The notes below the pieces were generated by a model. The model made no database searches and had not been told where the DNA came from. It saw nothing but the letters and a program-made list of their open reading frames with translations. Position numbers and translations under genes: made by a program. From assembly GCF_014764305.1 (NCBI RefSeq), contig NZ_CP061703.1, forward strand, positions 1,704,800 to 1,768,799: a stretch of DNA of 64,000 nt, given 5' to 3'. Below, one piece after another: positions 16,742 through 25,335 of the stretch; position 1 is the stretch's first letter; every line of letters begins with the position of its first letter. Source of the DNA: Mesoflavibacter profundi (GTDB lineage Bacteria; Bacteroidota; Bacteroidia; Flavobacteriales; Flavobacteriaceae).

Positions 16742-17974
16742 TTAAGAAACTGCTTTTAGCTTCTTTAAAGTTGTTTTACTAAGCTTTTCTTCGGCGTAAG
16801 ACTTTGTAACACTTAATTTTTTAGTGTCGCTACCAGGTAGCTCAAACATAGCATCTGTTAAGATTTCTTCACATAAACTACGTAATCCTCTAGCACCTAA
16901 CTTATATTCGATAGCTTTTTCTACTATAAAGTCTAAAGCACCATCGGTAATATTTAGTTCAATTTCGTCCATCTCAAACAGTTTTTTGTATTGTTTGATA
17001 ATAGCATTTTTTGGCTCGGTTAAAATAGCTCTTAACGTCTTTTCATCTAATGGATCCATGTAAGTTAATACAGGTAGACGACCTATAATCTCTGGAATTA
17101 AACCAAAGTCTTTTAAATCTTTAGGTATAATGTATTGTAGTAAGTTGTTTTGGTCTACCACTTCTTCTTTTATAGAAGCACTGTAACCAACAGCTTGCAT
17201 GTTTAATCGTTTAGAGATAACACGTTCTATACCATCAAAAGCACCACCAGCAATAAATAAGATGTTTTCTGTATTTACTTCAATAAATTTTTGATCAGGA
17301 TGTTTACGTCCGCCTTTTGGTGGTACGTTAACAACGGTTCCTTCTAAAAGTTTTAATAAAGCTTGTTGTACGCCTTCACCAGAAACATCTCTGGTAATGG
17401 ATGGGTTATCACTTTTACGAGCAATTTTGTCTATCTCGTCAATAAAAACAATACCTTTTTCGGCTTTTTCTAAATTGTAATCTGCTGCTTGTAATAATCT
17501 GGTTAAGATGCTTTCTACATCTTCACCTACGTAACCAGCTTCTGTTAATACAGTTGCATCAACAATTGCTAAAGGTACATTTAACATTCTGGCTACAGTT
17601 TTTGCCATTAATGTTTTTCCTGTTCCTGTTTGACCAACCATTATTATGTTGGATTTTTGTATGTCTATATCGTCATTAGTTGCTGGTTGTAATAATCTTT
17701 TATAGTGATTATATACAGCTACAGACATTACTTTTTTTGTGTATTCTTGACCAATAATATACTCGTCTAAAAAGGCTTTAATTTTTAAAGGCTTTTTTAG
17801 CATTAGTTCGGCAGATAAACCATGGTCTTCGTTTTGTTTAGATTCTTCTATAACAATACCATGGGCTTGCTCAATACATCTATCGCAAATATGAGCATCT
17901 AATCCTGCTATTAATAAATTGGTTTCTGGCTTTTTTCTACCACAAAATGAACATTCTAATTCTTCCTTTGCCAT
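16742..17974 (-). CDS. clpX: ClpX, unfoldase subunit of the ClpXP protease
   Basis: A 410-residue AAA+ protein. The N-terminal zinc-binding domain has C8-SF-C11 and C30-DR-C33. Walker A is GQTGTGKT (114-121), Walker B is [11 protein letters not shown], the pore loop region GYVGEDVE is present, and so are the sensor II region and the GARGLRS box. The hexamer recognises, unfolds and threads substrates into ClpP using ATP. Length and motifs are normal. It is the last gene of the tig-clpP-clpX minus-strand operon, 61 bases after clpP. Confidence 0.98.
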   Translation of the reverse strand: MAKEELECSFCGRKKPETNLLIAGLDAHICDRCIEQAHGIVIEESKQNEDHGLSAELMLKKPLKIKAFLDEYIIGQEYTKKVMSVAVYNHYKRLLQPATNDDIDIQKSNIIMVGQTGTGKTLMAKTVARMLNVPLAIVDATVLTEAGYVGEDVESILTRLLQAADYNLEKAEKGIVFIDEIDKIARKSDNPSITRDVSGEGVQQALLKLLEGTVVNVPPKGGRKHPDQKFIEVNTENILFIAGGAFDGIERVISKRLNMQAVGYSASIKEEVVDQNNLLQYIIPKDLKDFGLIPEIIGRLPVLTYMDPLDEKTLRAILTEPKNAIIKQYKKLFEMDEIELNITDGALDFIVEKAIEYKLGARGLRSLCEEILTDAMFELPGSDTKKLSVTKSYAEEKLSKTTLKKLKAVS

Positions 17975-18035
17975 TATATTATAGTTAAATGTTGAAGGTA
18001 CTAACTGTGTAACACCTTCAAGATTCTATTGTTTT

Positions 18036-18710
18036 TTAGTTACGTGTTAAGATTTCGTCAATCATTCCGTATTCTTTAGCTTTGTCTGCTTTCATCCAAT
18101 AATCACGATCACTATCTTGATAAACTTTGTCGTAATCTTGTCCAGAATGCTTGCTTATGATTTTGTATAATTCTTCTTTAAGAATTAAAATTTCTCTTGC
18201 AGTAATTTCTATATCACTTGCTTGTCCTTGTGCGCCACCTAATGGTTGGTGAATCATCACGCGCGAGTGTGTTAATCCACTACGTTTACCTTTTTCTCCT
18301 GCACATAATAATACTGCTCCCATAGATGCTGCCATACCTGTACAAATGGTTGCTACATCTGGTTTTATAAATTGCATTGTATCGTAAATTCCTAAGCCTG
18401 CATATACGCTTCCTCCTGGAGAATTGATATAAATTTGAATGTCTTTATTAGCGTCTACACTTTCTAAAAACAATAATTGTGCTTGTATAATATTTGCAAC
18501 TTGATCGTTTATTCCTGTGCCTAAAAAGATAATTCTATCCATCATTAATCTTGAAAATACGTCAAAAATGGCAATATTCATTTGGCGCTCTTCAATAATA
18601 TTTGGTGTAAGGTTTGTTGGGTACATACTACTTATAATTTTATTATAGTAGTTACTATTTATTCCTTGATCTTTTATTGCAAACTTTTCAAATTCTTTTC
18701 CGAAATCCAT
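18036..18710 (-). CDS. clpP: ClpP, proteolytic subunit
   Basis: A 224-residue serine peptidase of family S14. The catalytic triad is S129 ([10 protein letters not shown]), H154 (MIHQPLGGA) and D203 (DRDYWM). [15 protein letters not shown] is the oxyanion/substrate strand. The N-terminus is about 15-20 residues longer than the mature E. coli enzyme, consistent with a propeptide. Two stacked heptamers form the degradation chamber fed by ClpX. It lies between tig and clpX, the classical arrangement that couples folding to degradation. Confidence 0.98.
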   Translation of the reverse strand: MDFGKEFEKFAIKDQGINSNYYNKIISSMYPTNLTPNIIEERQMNIAIFDVFSRLMMDRIIFLGTGINDQVANIIQAQLLFLESVDANKDIQIYINSPGGSVYAGLGIYDTMQFIKPDVATICTGMAASMGAVLLCAGEKGKRSGLTHSRVMIHQPLGGAQGQASDIEITAREILILKEELYKIISKHSGQDYDKVYQDSDRDYWMKADKAKEYGMIDEILTRN

Positions 18711-18854
18711 ATGTTTAGATTAATTGTTTTTTAAATAATTAGGCGCTATTTAGATTAACTAAACAACGCCTAAAGATAATGATTATTTTGTTAAACCAAT
18801 ACTAAAGTCATGCTGCTATTACTAGATTGCTTTAGTTGGTTTAGAGATTTGTTT

Positions 18855-20183
18855 TTACTTGTCTCCGTAAACTTCTTTTACAAACTTATCGTAAGATAAT
18901 TCTTTTGTTTTGATGTTTGCTTTTTCTTTGTAAAGCTCTAATAATTTTTGGCTTACTACTTGTTCTGAGATTCGTCTAACTTCATCTTGGTTTGATAATA
19001 CACGTGCTGCAATATCATCTAATTCTTTATCTGAAGGATTTAATTGTCCAAACTGTGCCATTTGCATTTTGATCATGTTTTTTGCACTGTTTTTTACGTC
19101 TTCAAAATCTACTTTTACACCATACTCTTCCATGATTTTTGCTTCGATTAATTGGTAACGTAAGCTTTTTTCAGATTTTTCGTATTCTTCTTTAGCAGTA
19201 GCTTCGTCCATTTCTTTTTCACCAGCAACTTGCATCCATTTTGTTAAGAATTCTGCTGGTAAATCAAATTTTGTATTGTCTACTAAATACTCAGTAACGT
19301 CGTTTAATAATTTTTGATCAGATTGCTGTACGAACTGCTTTTCTGCATCTTCTTTAATCTTATCTTTTAATTCGGTTACAGATTTTACGGTATCTTTTCC
19401 AAATAACTTGTCAAATAACTCTTGGTCTAAATCTGCTAATTCACGTTTGTTAATTTCAGTAATTGTAAATGTTACTTCAATGTCTAAACCATGTGCATCG
19501 TCATGTGCTACTTTTAACGCGTGCATTAACTCGTGATCATCTTCGTAAAGTCCTTTAGTTTTTAAAGTAATTACATCACCAACTTTAGCGCCGATAAATT
19601 TCTTCTCGGTAGCTTTTCCTTTAAACTTGTCTAAAGTTAAAGTTACAGTATTGTCAATGTCTTTGTCTTCGTTTTTAAAAGTACCAGTAATTTCGCTGTC
19701 TTTTTCAACAGTATCTTGAGATACTATTTTACCGTATTGTTTTTGGATACGCTCTACTTGCTCGTCAATCATTTTATCATCTGCAACGATGTTGTAATGC
19801 GTAATAGCTTTTTTACTTTTTATATCTACCGAAAATTCTGGAGCTAAACCTAATTCAAATTCAAAAGAAAAATTATCTCCGTCCCAATCTATATCATCTT
19901 GTTGTTTTGGTAATGGTTGACCTAAAACGTCAAGTTTTTCTTCGGTTAAATATTTATTTAATGCATCTTGAAGTAATTTATTTACTTCGTCTACTAATAC
20001 AGCTTTACCGTACTGTTTTTTTACCATTCCCATTGGTACGTGACCTTTTCTAAATCCTGGTATATTAGCAGTTTTGCGGTAATCTGTTAAGATTTTTTCA
20101 ACTTTATCGCTATAATCTTCTTTTGCGATATCTACTTTAACTACAGCATTTAATGCATCAATGTTTTCTCTTGTAATATTCAT
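18855..20183 (-). CDS. tig: Trigger factor
   Basis: A 442-residue ribosome-associated chaperone. The ribosome-binding loop carries the signature PGFRKGHVPMG (about residues 42-52). A degenerate PPIase domain follows (about 155-240) and then the long helical C-terminal arms with many Lys and Glu. It meets nascent chains at the exit tunnel. It is the first gene of tig-clpP-clpX; a 144-base gap separates it from clpP. Its own promoter and leader are annotated at 20269-20299 and 20199-20212. Confidence 0.95.
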   Translation of the reverse strand: MNITRENIDALNAVVKVDIAKEDYSDKVEKILTDYRKTANIPGFRKGHVPMGMVKKQYGKAVLVDEVNKLLQDALNKYLTEEKLDVLGQPLPKQQDDIDWDGDNFSFEFELGLAPEFSVDIKSKKAITHYNIVADDKMIDEQVERIQKQYGKIVSQDTVEKDSEITGTFKNEDKDIDNTVTLTLDKFKGKATEKKFIGAKVGDVITLKTKGLYEDDHELMHALKVAHDDAHGLDIEVTFTITEINKRELADLDQELFDKLFGKDTVKSVTELKDKIKEDAEKQFVQQSDQKLLNDVTEYLVDNTKFDLPAEFLTKWMQVAGEKEMDEATAKEEYEKSEKSLRYQLIEAKIMEEYGVKVDFEDVKNSAKNMIKMQMAQFGQLNPSDKELDDIAARVLSNQDEVRRISEQVVSQKLLELYKEKANIKTKELSYDKFVKEVYGDK

Positions 20184-20198
20184 TATAAATGATATAAA

Positions 20199-20212
20199 GC
20201 CCGTTTTTGGGC
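20199..20212 (-). other. Leader hairpin before tig
   Basis: GCCC-N6-GGGC forms a short stem in the tig 5' leader, 16 bases before the ATG. It has no T-run and may affect translation initiation or mRNA stability. Confidence 0.4.
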
Positions 20213-20262
20213 ATTTAACACTAGTTTTATCTGTTTAACAGAAATTCTCTTTTAATTAAAAA

Positions 20263-20293
20263 GGAGTGCAAAAGTACTACTTTTTTACACTCC
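20263..20293 (-). terminator. Hairpin ending the pdxJ operon, overlapping the tig promoter
   Basis: On the minus strand GGAGTG...AAAAGT pairs with ACTTTTGCACTCC and is followed by TTTTTAATT, which fits a rho-independent terminator for the operon ending with the small membrane protein gene. The same bases contain the -7 element of tig. Confidence 0.65.
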
Positions 20294-20299
20294 AAGCAA
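20269..20299 (-). promoter_or_regulatory. Promoter of tig-clpP-clpX
   Basis: On the minus strand TTG (20299-20297), a 20-base spacer and TACTTTTG (20276-20269) match the Bacteroidetes -33/-7 consensus exactly. The expected start near 20262 gives a leader of about 80 bases to the tig ATG. Confidence 0.65.
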
Positions 20300-20339
20300 T
20301 TTTTTAAGCTGTTGTATTTCAGACTTTTTTAGCTTTAGT

Positions 20340-20690
20340 CTAAGATTTTTTTTTGGTGCCTAATAATGAATGTAATATCCATTGTAAAATGGCAAGCAAA
20401 ACACTAAATAATATCGCTGTCCAAATACTAGATACGGCAAATCCGTCTATAAATTTATCTGCCAATAAAATAATCAGTCCGTTTATTACAAATAAGAATA
20501 ATCCTAGTGTTAGTATGGTTACAGGTAAGGTTAGCAGTATTAAAATAGGCTTTACAAGAAGATTTAAAATTGCTAATACTAGAGCAACAATTATAGCTGT
20601 GACGTAATTATCTACAGCTACACCATTTAAAACATTTGCTAATATAAAAACAGCAACAGCGTTAAGTAATAGTCTAAGTAATAAATTCAT
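20340..20690 (-). CDS. Small four-helix membrane protein (phage-holin 4_2 / DUF360 type)
   Basis: A 116-residue hydrophobic protein with four membrane segments (about 3-22, 28-50, 55-80, 88-110) and a short Lys-rich tail. Motifs such as NLLVKPILILLTLPVTILTL fit the family named phage holin 4 superfamily (YvlD-like). Despite the name these are ordinary chromosomal membrane proteins of unknown role, and nothing here suggests a prophage. It follows the hydrolase by 20 bases and is the last gene of the pdxJ operon. Confidence 0.85.
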   Translation of the reverse strand: MNLLLRLLLNAVAVFILANVLNGVAVDNYVTAIIVALVLAILNLLVKPILILLTLPVTILTLGLFLFVINGLIILLADKFIDGFAVSSIWTAILFSVLLAILQWILHSLLGTKKKS

Positions 20691-20710
20691 GATACGTTTT
20701 TTGATTGTAA

Positions 20711-21472
20711 CTAATTTACAAAATTAATTACAGCTTGGTAAAATTCTTCAGGGTTTTCTGCGTGTAACCAATGTCCTGCATTTGTAATTGTTTTAATCTC
20801 TGCTTTAGGAAATTGTCTTTTTATTATAGCTTCGTCTTGCGCTCCAATATATTCGCTTTTATCACCTTTTAAGAATAAGGTGTTTTTGTCGAATTTAAAA
20901 TGAAGCGGAAGCGCTTCGCCAACTTCGCTAACATTTTCTGTTAAAGCTTCAAGATTCATTCTAAAGGCAAGCTTGCCTTTTTCTATCCAGAATAAATTTT
21001 TAAGAAGAAATTGTCTAACACCAACTTGCGGGATAAACTTAGCTAATTGTTTATCTGCAGCGCCACGACTTTTAATTTGATCAAAATCAAAACTATTTAA
21101 ACCAGCTAAAATAGTGTCGTGATGTACAGGATAAAATCTAGGTGAAATATCTGCAACGATTAAATGATTTACTAATTCTGGATATTTACATGCAAAAAAC
21201 ATAGCGGTTTTTCCTCCCATAGAATGTCCTAAAACAATAGCGTTTTCAATATTATGATGATTAAAATACTGTTTTAAATCTTCAGATAACACTTCGTAAT
21301 GATGGTCTTGATCATGAAAACTTCTACCGTGATTACGTTGATCTATTAAATGAACTTCATATTGTTCTGCAAATTGATTTCCTAAGGTTTTCCAGTTATC
21401 ACTCATGCCTAAAAAACCATGAAGAATAACAAATGGTTGACCTTGACCTAGTATTTGTGAATGTAATAACAT
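20711..21472 (-). CDS. Alpha/beta hydrolase (YbfF-like)
   Basis: A 253-residue alpha/beta-hydrolase fold protein without signal peptide. The oxyanion segment is ILHGFLGMSDNWK, the nucleophile elbow is GHSMGG (about residue 83), and the late His is in NAGHWLHAENPEEF near the C-terminus. A likely Asp lies after the LFLKGDKSEYI strand. It resembles the YbfF esterase group; the natural substrate is unknown. Its ATG follows directly on the pdxJ stop (TAAATG), so the two are translationally coupled. Confidence 0.9.
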   Translation of the reverse strand: MLLHSQILGQGQPFVILHGFLGMSDNWKTLGNQFAEQYEVHLIDQRNHGRSFHDQDHHYEVLSEDLKQYFNHHNIENAIVLGHSMGGKTAMFFACKYPELVNHLIVADISPRFYPVHHDTILAGLNSFDFDQIKSRGAADKQLAKFIPQVGVRQFLLKNLFWIEKGKLAFRMNLEALTENVSEVGEALPLHFKFDKNTLFLKGDKSEYIGAQDEAIIKRQFPKAEIKTITNAGHWLHAENPEEFYQAVINFVN

Positions 21473-22186
21473 TTATTTCAACTTTTTCTTATACATATTT
21501 ATCACATTTTCTATACCTAAGTATAAACTTTCTGCAATTAACGCGTGACCAATAGATACTTCTAATAAATCAGGAATATTTTGTTTGAAAAATTCGATAT
21601 TATCCAATGATAAATCATGACCTGCATTAACACCTAAACCTAAACTGTTGGCTAATTTAGCGCAGTCTGCATAAGGTGTTATAGCGTCTTTATTGCCAAA
21701 GCTATATTGGTGAGCAAAAGCTTCGGTGTATAATTCGATTCTATCTGTTCCGGTTTCTTTAGCGCCTTCAATTTGCTTTAAAACAGGATCTACAAAAATG
21801 GATGTTCTAATACCACTATTTTTAAATTCTTTAATAACTTCTACTAAAAAATCTTTATGTTTAATAGTGTCCCAACCAGCATTACTTGTAATCGCATCTA
21901 TACTATCTGGAACTAAAGTTACTTGTGTAGGTTTTGTAGCTAAAACTAAGTCTATAAATTTAGGGATTGGGTTACCTTCAATATTATATTCTGTATAAAC
22001 AACAGGTTTTAAATCGTGAGCATCTTGATATCTAATATGTCTTTCGTCAGGTCTTGGATGTATGGTTACACCTTCTGCGCCAAAACGTTGTACATCTTTT
22101 GCAAATTGAACAACATTTGGTACATCGCCGCCACGAGAATTACGCAATGTGGCTATTTTATTAATATTAACGCTTAGTTTTGTCAT
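21473..22186 (-). CDS. pdxJ: Pyridoxine 5'-phosphate synthase
   Basis: A 237-residue TIM-barrel enzyme that condenses 1-deoxyxylulose 5-phosphate with 3-amino-2-oxopropyl phosphate to make pyridoxine 5'-phosphate. Family signatures are VNINKIATLRNSRGG at the start, GVTIHPRPDERHI (catalytic His region), a conserved Glu in GNPIPKFIDLV, and NAGHDLSLDN plus EVSIGHALIAESL at the end. Length is normal. It heads the operon with the hydrolase and the small membrane protein; a -7-like TATTTTTG (minus strand, 22216-22209) lies 22 bases upstream of the ATG without a clear -33. Confidence 0.97.
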   Translation of the reverse strand: MTKLSVNINKIATLRNSRGGDVPNVVQFAKDVQRFGAEGVTIHPRPDERHIRYQDAHDLKPVVYTEYNIEGNPIPKFIDLVLATKPTQVTLVPDSIDAITSNAGWDTIKHKDFLVEVIKEFKNSGIRTSIFVDPVLKQIEGAKETGTDRIELYTEAFAHQYSFGNKDAITPYADCAKLANSLGLGVNAGHDLSLDNIEFFKQNIPDLLEVSIGHALIAESLYLGIENVINMYKKKLK

Positions 22187-22279
22187 TAATCTAGTGTTTA
22201 TTTTAACACAAAAATACGAAGTCTTAAAGGCTTTTTATGCTAAAATTTAATTAATTTGCATAAACAAAATGCTAAATTA

Positions 22280-22939
22280 ATGAATCTACAGGATTACATC
22301 TTAAATGATATAAAACCAGTATTAGTTACAGAAAAAGTAAGTGATTTACAATTGCTTTTTAATCAGTTAACTTACTCTCATATTCCTATAAAAAATGAAG
22401 ATGGCGTTTATTTAGGATGTATATCAGAGACCGATGCGCATTGCTTTAAAAGTACAGAGCATATAAAAGATATTACTTACTCTGTAGAAGGTTTTTTTGT
22501 TAGAGAGCAAACCAATTGGTTGGATGTTTTAGAAGCATTTGCGCAAAATCATACCAATATAATGCCTGTATTAGATAGTAATAATAAATATCTTGGTTAT
22601 TTTGAGTTAAATGATATTATAGGCTTGTTTAACGAAACACCTTTTTTTGCAGAAAATGGAGGTATTTTAATTGTCGAAAAAGGTGTTCAAGATTATTCTT
22701 TTAGCGAAATTAGTCAGATTGTAGAAAGTAATAATGGTAAATTGTTAGGCGCATTTATTTCAAAAATCGAAAAAGATGTAGCGCAAATCACTTTAAAAGT
22801 TGGTAACTCTAGTTTAAACGATATAATGCAAACCTTTAGAAGATACAGTTATAATATTGTTTTAGGACATGAAGAAGATACCTATCTAGAAGGATTAAAA
22901 GAGCGATCGGATTATTTAAAAAGATATTTAGATATATAG
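22280..22939 (+). CDS. CBS-pair protein
   Basis: A 219-residue protein from the ATG at 22280; a longer frame reaches a TTG at 22256 but adds residues with no domain. Two CBS motifs (about 10-65 and 72-125) give a Bateman module that usually binds adenosine nucleotides. The C-terminal region (about 135-219) has an ACT-like pattern (GILIVEKGVQDYSFSEISQI, then AQITLKVG). To my knowledge this gene precedes nadK in many Flavobacteria. The stop is one base before the nadK ATG, so the two form an operon and the protein might respond to nucleotide or NAD status. Confidence 0.85.
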   Translation: MNLQDYILNDIKPVLVTEKVSDLQLLFNQLTYSHIPIKNEDGVYLGCISETDAHCFKSTEHIKDITYSVEGFFVREQTNWLDVLEAFAQNHTNIMPVLDSNNKYLGYFELNDIIGLFNETPFFAENGGILIVEKGVQDYSFSEISQIVESNNGKLLGAFISKIEKDVAQITLKVGNSSLNDIMQTFRRYSYNIVLGHEEDTYLEGLKERSDYLKRYLDI

Positions 22940-22940
22940 T

Positions 22941-23810
22941 ATGAAGGTTGCGATTTTTAGCCAATTTCAGAAGAAAAAACCTTTAGCATCTTTAGAGGTA
23001 TTAGTCAAAGTTTTAAAGGAGCATAACTTTAAAATTTTTATTGAAGCAACTTTCTATAAACACGTATCTAAAAAATTAAATCAAGAGTTTAATACGTTTA
23101 CAGATTTAGATTCAAGTTTCGATTTTTTAATTAGTATTGGAGGCGACGGTACCATACTAAGAGCTGTTACATTAGTTAGAGATTTAAACATACCAATTGT
23201 AGGTATTAATACTGGTCGTTTAGGATTTTTAGCAACCATACAGCAAGATCAAATAGAAGATGCTGTTTTAGCAATAATAAATAAAGATTATCAAATATCT
23301 GAAAGAACGCTTTTAAGCATAGATGTTAACGAAGAAAATAAAGAAATTCAATCGTGTAATTTTGCTTTAAATGAAATAGCAGTAAGCAGAAAAAACACAA
23401 CATCTATGATTACTGTCGAAACTGAGCTAAACGACGAGTATTTAACCTCTTATTGGAGTGATGGGTTAATAATTTCTACACCAACAGGTTCTACAGGATA
23501 CTCCTTAAGTTGTGGCGGACCAGTTATAACACCAAATGCAGCTAGTTTAGTTTTAACGCCAATTGCGCCACATAATCTTAGTGCTAGACCATTGGTGATA
23601 GAAGATTCTACTGTTATTAAATTAAAAGTAGATGGTAGAGAAAAAAAACACTTAGTATCTTTAGACTCTAGAATTGCGACGCTAAATAACAATACTTTAA
23701 TTACAATTAAAAAAGCACCATTTACCATAAAAATGATGACTTTCCATAACGAAACATTTTTAGATACACTTAGAAAAAAACTACTTTGGGGAGAAGACAA
23801 GCGTAATTAA
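22941..23810 (+). CDS. nadK: NAD kinase
   Basis: A 289-residue enzyme that phosphorylates NAD to NADP with ATP or polyphosphate. The signature ISIGGDGTILRA carries the catalytic GGDG motif (about 68-71). NTGRLGFLA follows, then the NE/D motif in NFALNEIAVSR and the glycine-rich SDGLIISTPTGSTGYSLS. Length is normal and it is cytoplasmic. Coupled to the CBS gene upstream. Confidence 0.97.
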   Translation: MKVAIFSQFQKKKPLASLEVLVKVLKEHNFKIFIEATFYKHVSKKLNQEFNTFTDLDSSFDFLISIGGDGTILRAVTLVRDLNIPIVGINTGRLGFLATIQQDQIEDAVLAIINKDYQISERTLLSIDVNEENKEIQSCNFALNEIAVSRKNTTSMITVETELNDEYLTSYWSDGLIISTPTGSTGYSLSCGGPVITPNAASLVLTPIAPHNLSARPLVIEDSTVIKLKVDGREKKHLVSLDSRIATLNNNTLITIKKAPFTIKMMTFHNETFLDTLRKKLLWGEDKRN

Positions 23811-23860
23811 ACAATAATTTACCTTATAATCTGTTTAAAAAGATAACTATTTCAATAGAA

Positions 23861-23892
23861 TTGTTATAGGCTCATCTTATTTATTATATTTG
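23861..23892 (+). promoter_or_regulatory. Promoter of the DUF6089-uppS-bamA run
   Basis: TTG (23861-23863), a 21-base spacer and TATATTTG (23885-23892) fit the Bacteroidetes consensus; the ATG follows 16 bases later, giving a very short leader. Confidence 0.65.
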
Positions 23893-23908
23893 CAAACTTT
23901 GAAGATTT

Positions 23909-24601
23909 ATGAGGCAGTATATCCTATTAATAATAACCATTTTAACCTTGCAATTAGGTCATGCACAAATACACGAATTTGGAGTGTATTTGGGAGGATC
24001 TAATTTTATTGGAGATGTTGGTGCTACAGATTATATTGCGCCTAATCAATTAGTTTTTGGTGGTATTTATAAATGGAATAGAAGTCCTAGACATTCCTAC
24101 AGGATTTCTTTACTTTTTAGTGAGTTAGAAGGTATAGATAAAAATTCTGACGATCCAAGTAGACAATTAAGAGGCTTACAGTTTAATAATCAAATAATAG
24201 AATTGTCTGCTGGAATGGAGTTTACTTTCTTGGATTTTGATTTACATGATGGCGGATTTGTATCTACACCTTATCTATATAGCGGAATAAGTATTACAAG
24301 ACACGATAATTTCTTTTTAAATAATTCTGGACAATTAGAATATGAAGGTACCAAAAGTTATGCTTACGGTATACCTTTAGTTTTAGGATTTAAAGCTGCA
24401 ATCGCTCAACATTTTGTATTAGCTTTAGAAGTAGGAGCGCGTTATACATTTTCAGATGAAATTGATGGTAGCGTACCAGATGCTAAAGAGTTAGAAAGTA
24501 GAAGTTTTGGAAATTTAAATAATAACGATTGGTATACATTTACAGGAATAACCTTAACTTATACCTTTGGAAGAAACCCTTGTTTTTGCGTTTTTAAGTG
24601 A
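23909..24601 (+). CDS. DUF6089 outer-membrane protein
   Basis: A 230-residue protein with a signal peptide (cleaved after GHAQ, about residue 20) and an eight-stranded-barrel-like body: EFGVYLGGSNFIGDVG at the start, YSGISITRHDNF in the middle, and a WYTFTGITLTYTFGR end with a short Cys-containing tail. To my knowledge DUF6089 proteins sit upstream of uppS and bamA across Flavobacteria, which suggests a link to envelope assembly; no activity is known. The TGA stop overlaps the GTG start of uppS. Confidence 0.85.
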   Translation: MRQYILLIITILTLQLGHAQIHEFGVYLGGSNFIGDVGATDYIAPNQLVFGGIYKWNRSPRHSYRISLLFSELEGIDKNSDDPSRQLRGLQFNNQIIELSAGMEFTFLDFDLHDGGFVSTPYLYSGISITRHDNFFLNNSGQLEYEGTKSYAYGIPLVLGFKAAIAQHFVLALEVGARYTFSDEIDGSVPDAKELESRSFGNLNNNDWYTFTGITLTYTFGRNPCFCVFK

Positions 24602-25335
24602 GTATAAAAGATATAAATACAAAATATTTGCCTAATCATCTAGCTATTATAATGGATGGTAATGGTCGATGGGCAAAACAAAAAGGCATGTTACGTGCAA
24701 TAGGTCACGAAAACGGAACAAAATCTGTACGAACAACAGTAGAAGCCTGTGCAAAATTAGGAATACCTAACCTAACATTATATGCCTTTTCTACTGAAAA
24801 TTGGAATAGACCTAAACTAGAAGTAGATACATTAATGAAGCTGCTTGTGTCTTCATTAAAAAAAGAAATTAACACACTTTTAGATAATAATATAAAACTT
24901 AATGCAATAGGATGTTTAGATGCTTTACCTAAAAAAGTATACAAAGAATTGCAAGAAGTAATACAGCAAACAAGTGAAAACTCAAGAATGACACTTACTT
25001 TAGCATTAAGTTATGGCTCTAGAGAAGAGTTGATTACGGCTGTTAAAAAAATCAGTAATAAAGTTAAAAATAATATAATTTCTGAAGAAAGTATTGACCA
25101 ATCAGTTATAAATAAGCATCTTTACACGCACAATTTACCAGATGTAGACTTGCTTATCAGAACAAGTGGTGAGCAACGAATAAGTAATTTTTTGTTATGG
25201 CAAATAGCTTATGCAGAGTTGTATTTTACACCAGTATTATGGCCAGACTTTACAGAGCAACACTTAAGTGAAGCTATTTTAGAATATCAAAAAAGAGAAC
25301 GAAGATTTGGGAAAACAAGTGAACAAATTAGCTAA
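24598..25335 (+). CDS. uppS: Isoprenyl transferase (undecaprenyl-PP synthase)
   Basis: A 245-residue cis-prenyltransferase that extends farnesyl-PP with isopentenyl-PP to the C55 carrier used in peptidoglycan and O-antigen synthesis. The catalytic Asp and phosphate loop are in IIMDGNGRWAKQ; further signatures are TLYAFSTENWNRP, DLLIRTSGEQRISNFLLWQ and ELYFTPVLWPDF. The start is GTG overlapping the previous stop (GTGA); the next in-frame ATG would cut the conserved LPNHLAI segment. The end overlaps the bamA start. Confidence 0.96.
   Translation: MSIKDINTKYLPNHLAIIMDGNGRWAKQKGMLRAIGHENGTKSVRTTVEACAKLGIPNLTLYAFSTENWNRPKLEVDTLMKLLVSSLKKEINTLLDNNIKLNAIGCLDALPKKVYKELQEVIQQTSENSRMTLTLALSYGSREELITAVKKISNKVKNNIISEESIDQSVINKHLYTHNLPDVDLLIRTSGEQRISNFLLWQIAYAELYFTPVLWPDFTEQHLSEAILEYQKRERRFGKTSEQIS

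Noticed and set aside
20340-20690. Prophage indicated by a holin-named protein
   Set aside because: No phage structural, integrase or lysis genes surround it; the family name is historical and the gene belongs to the pdxJ operon.
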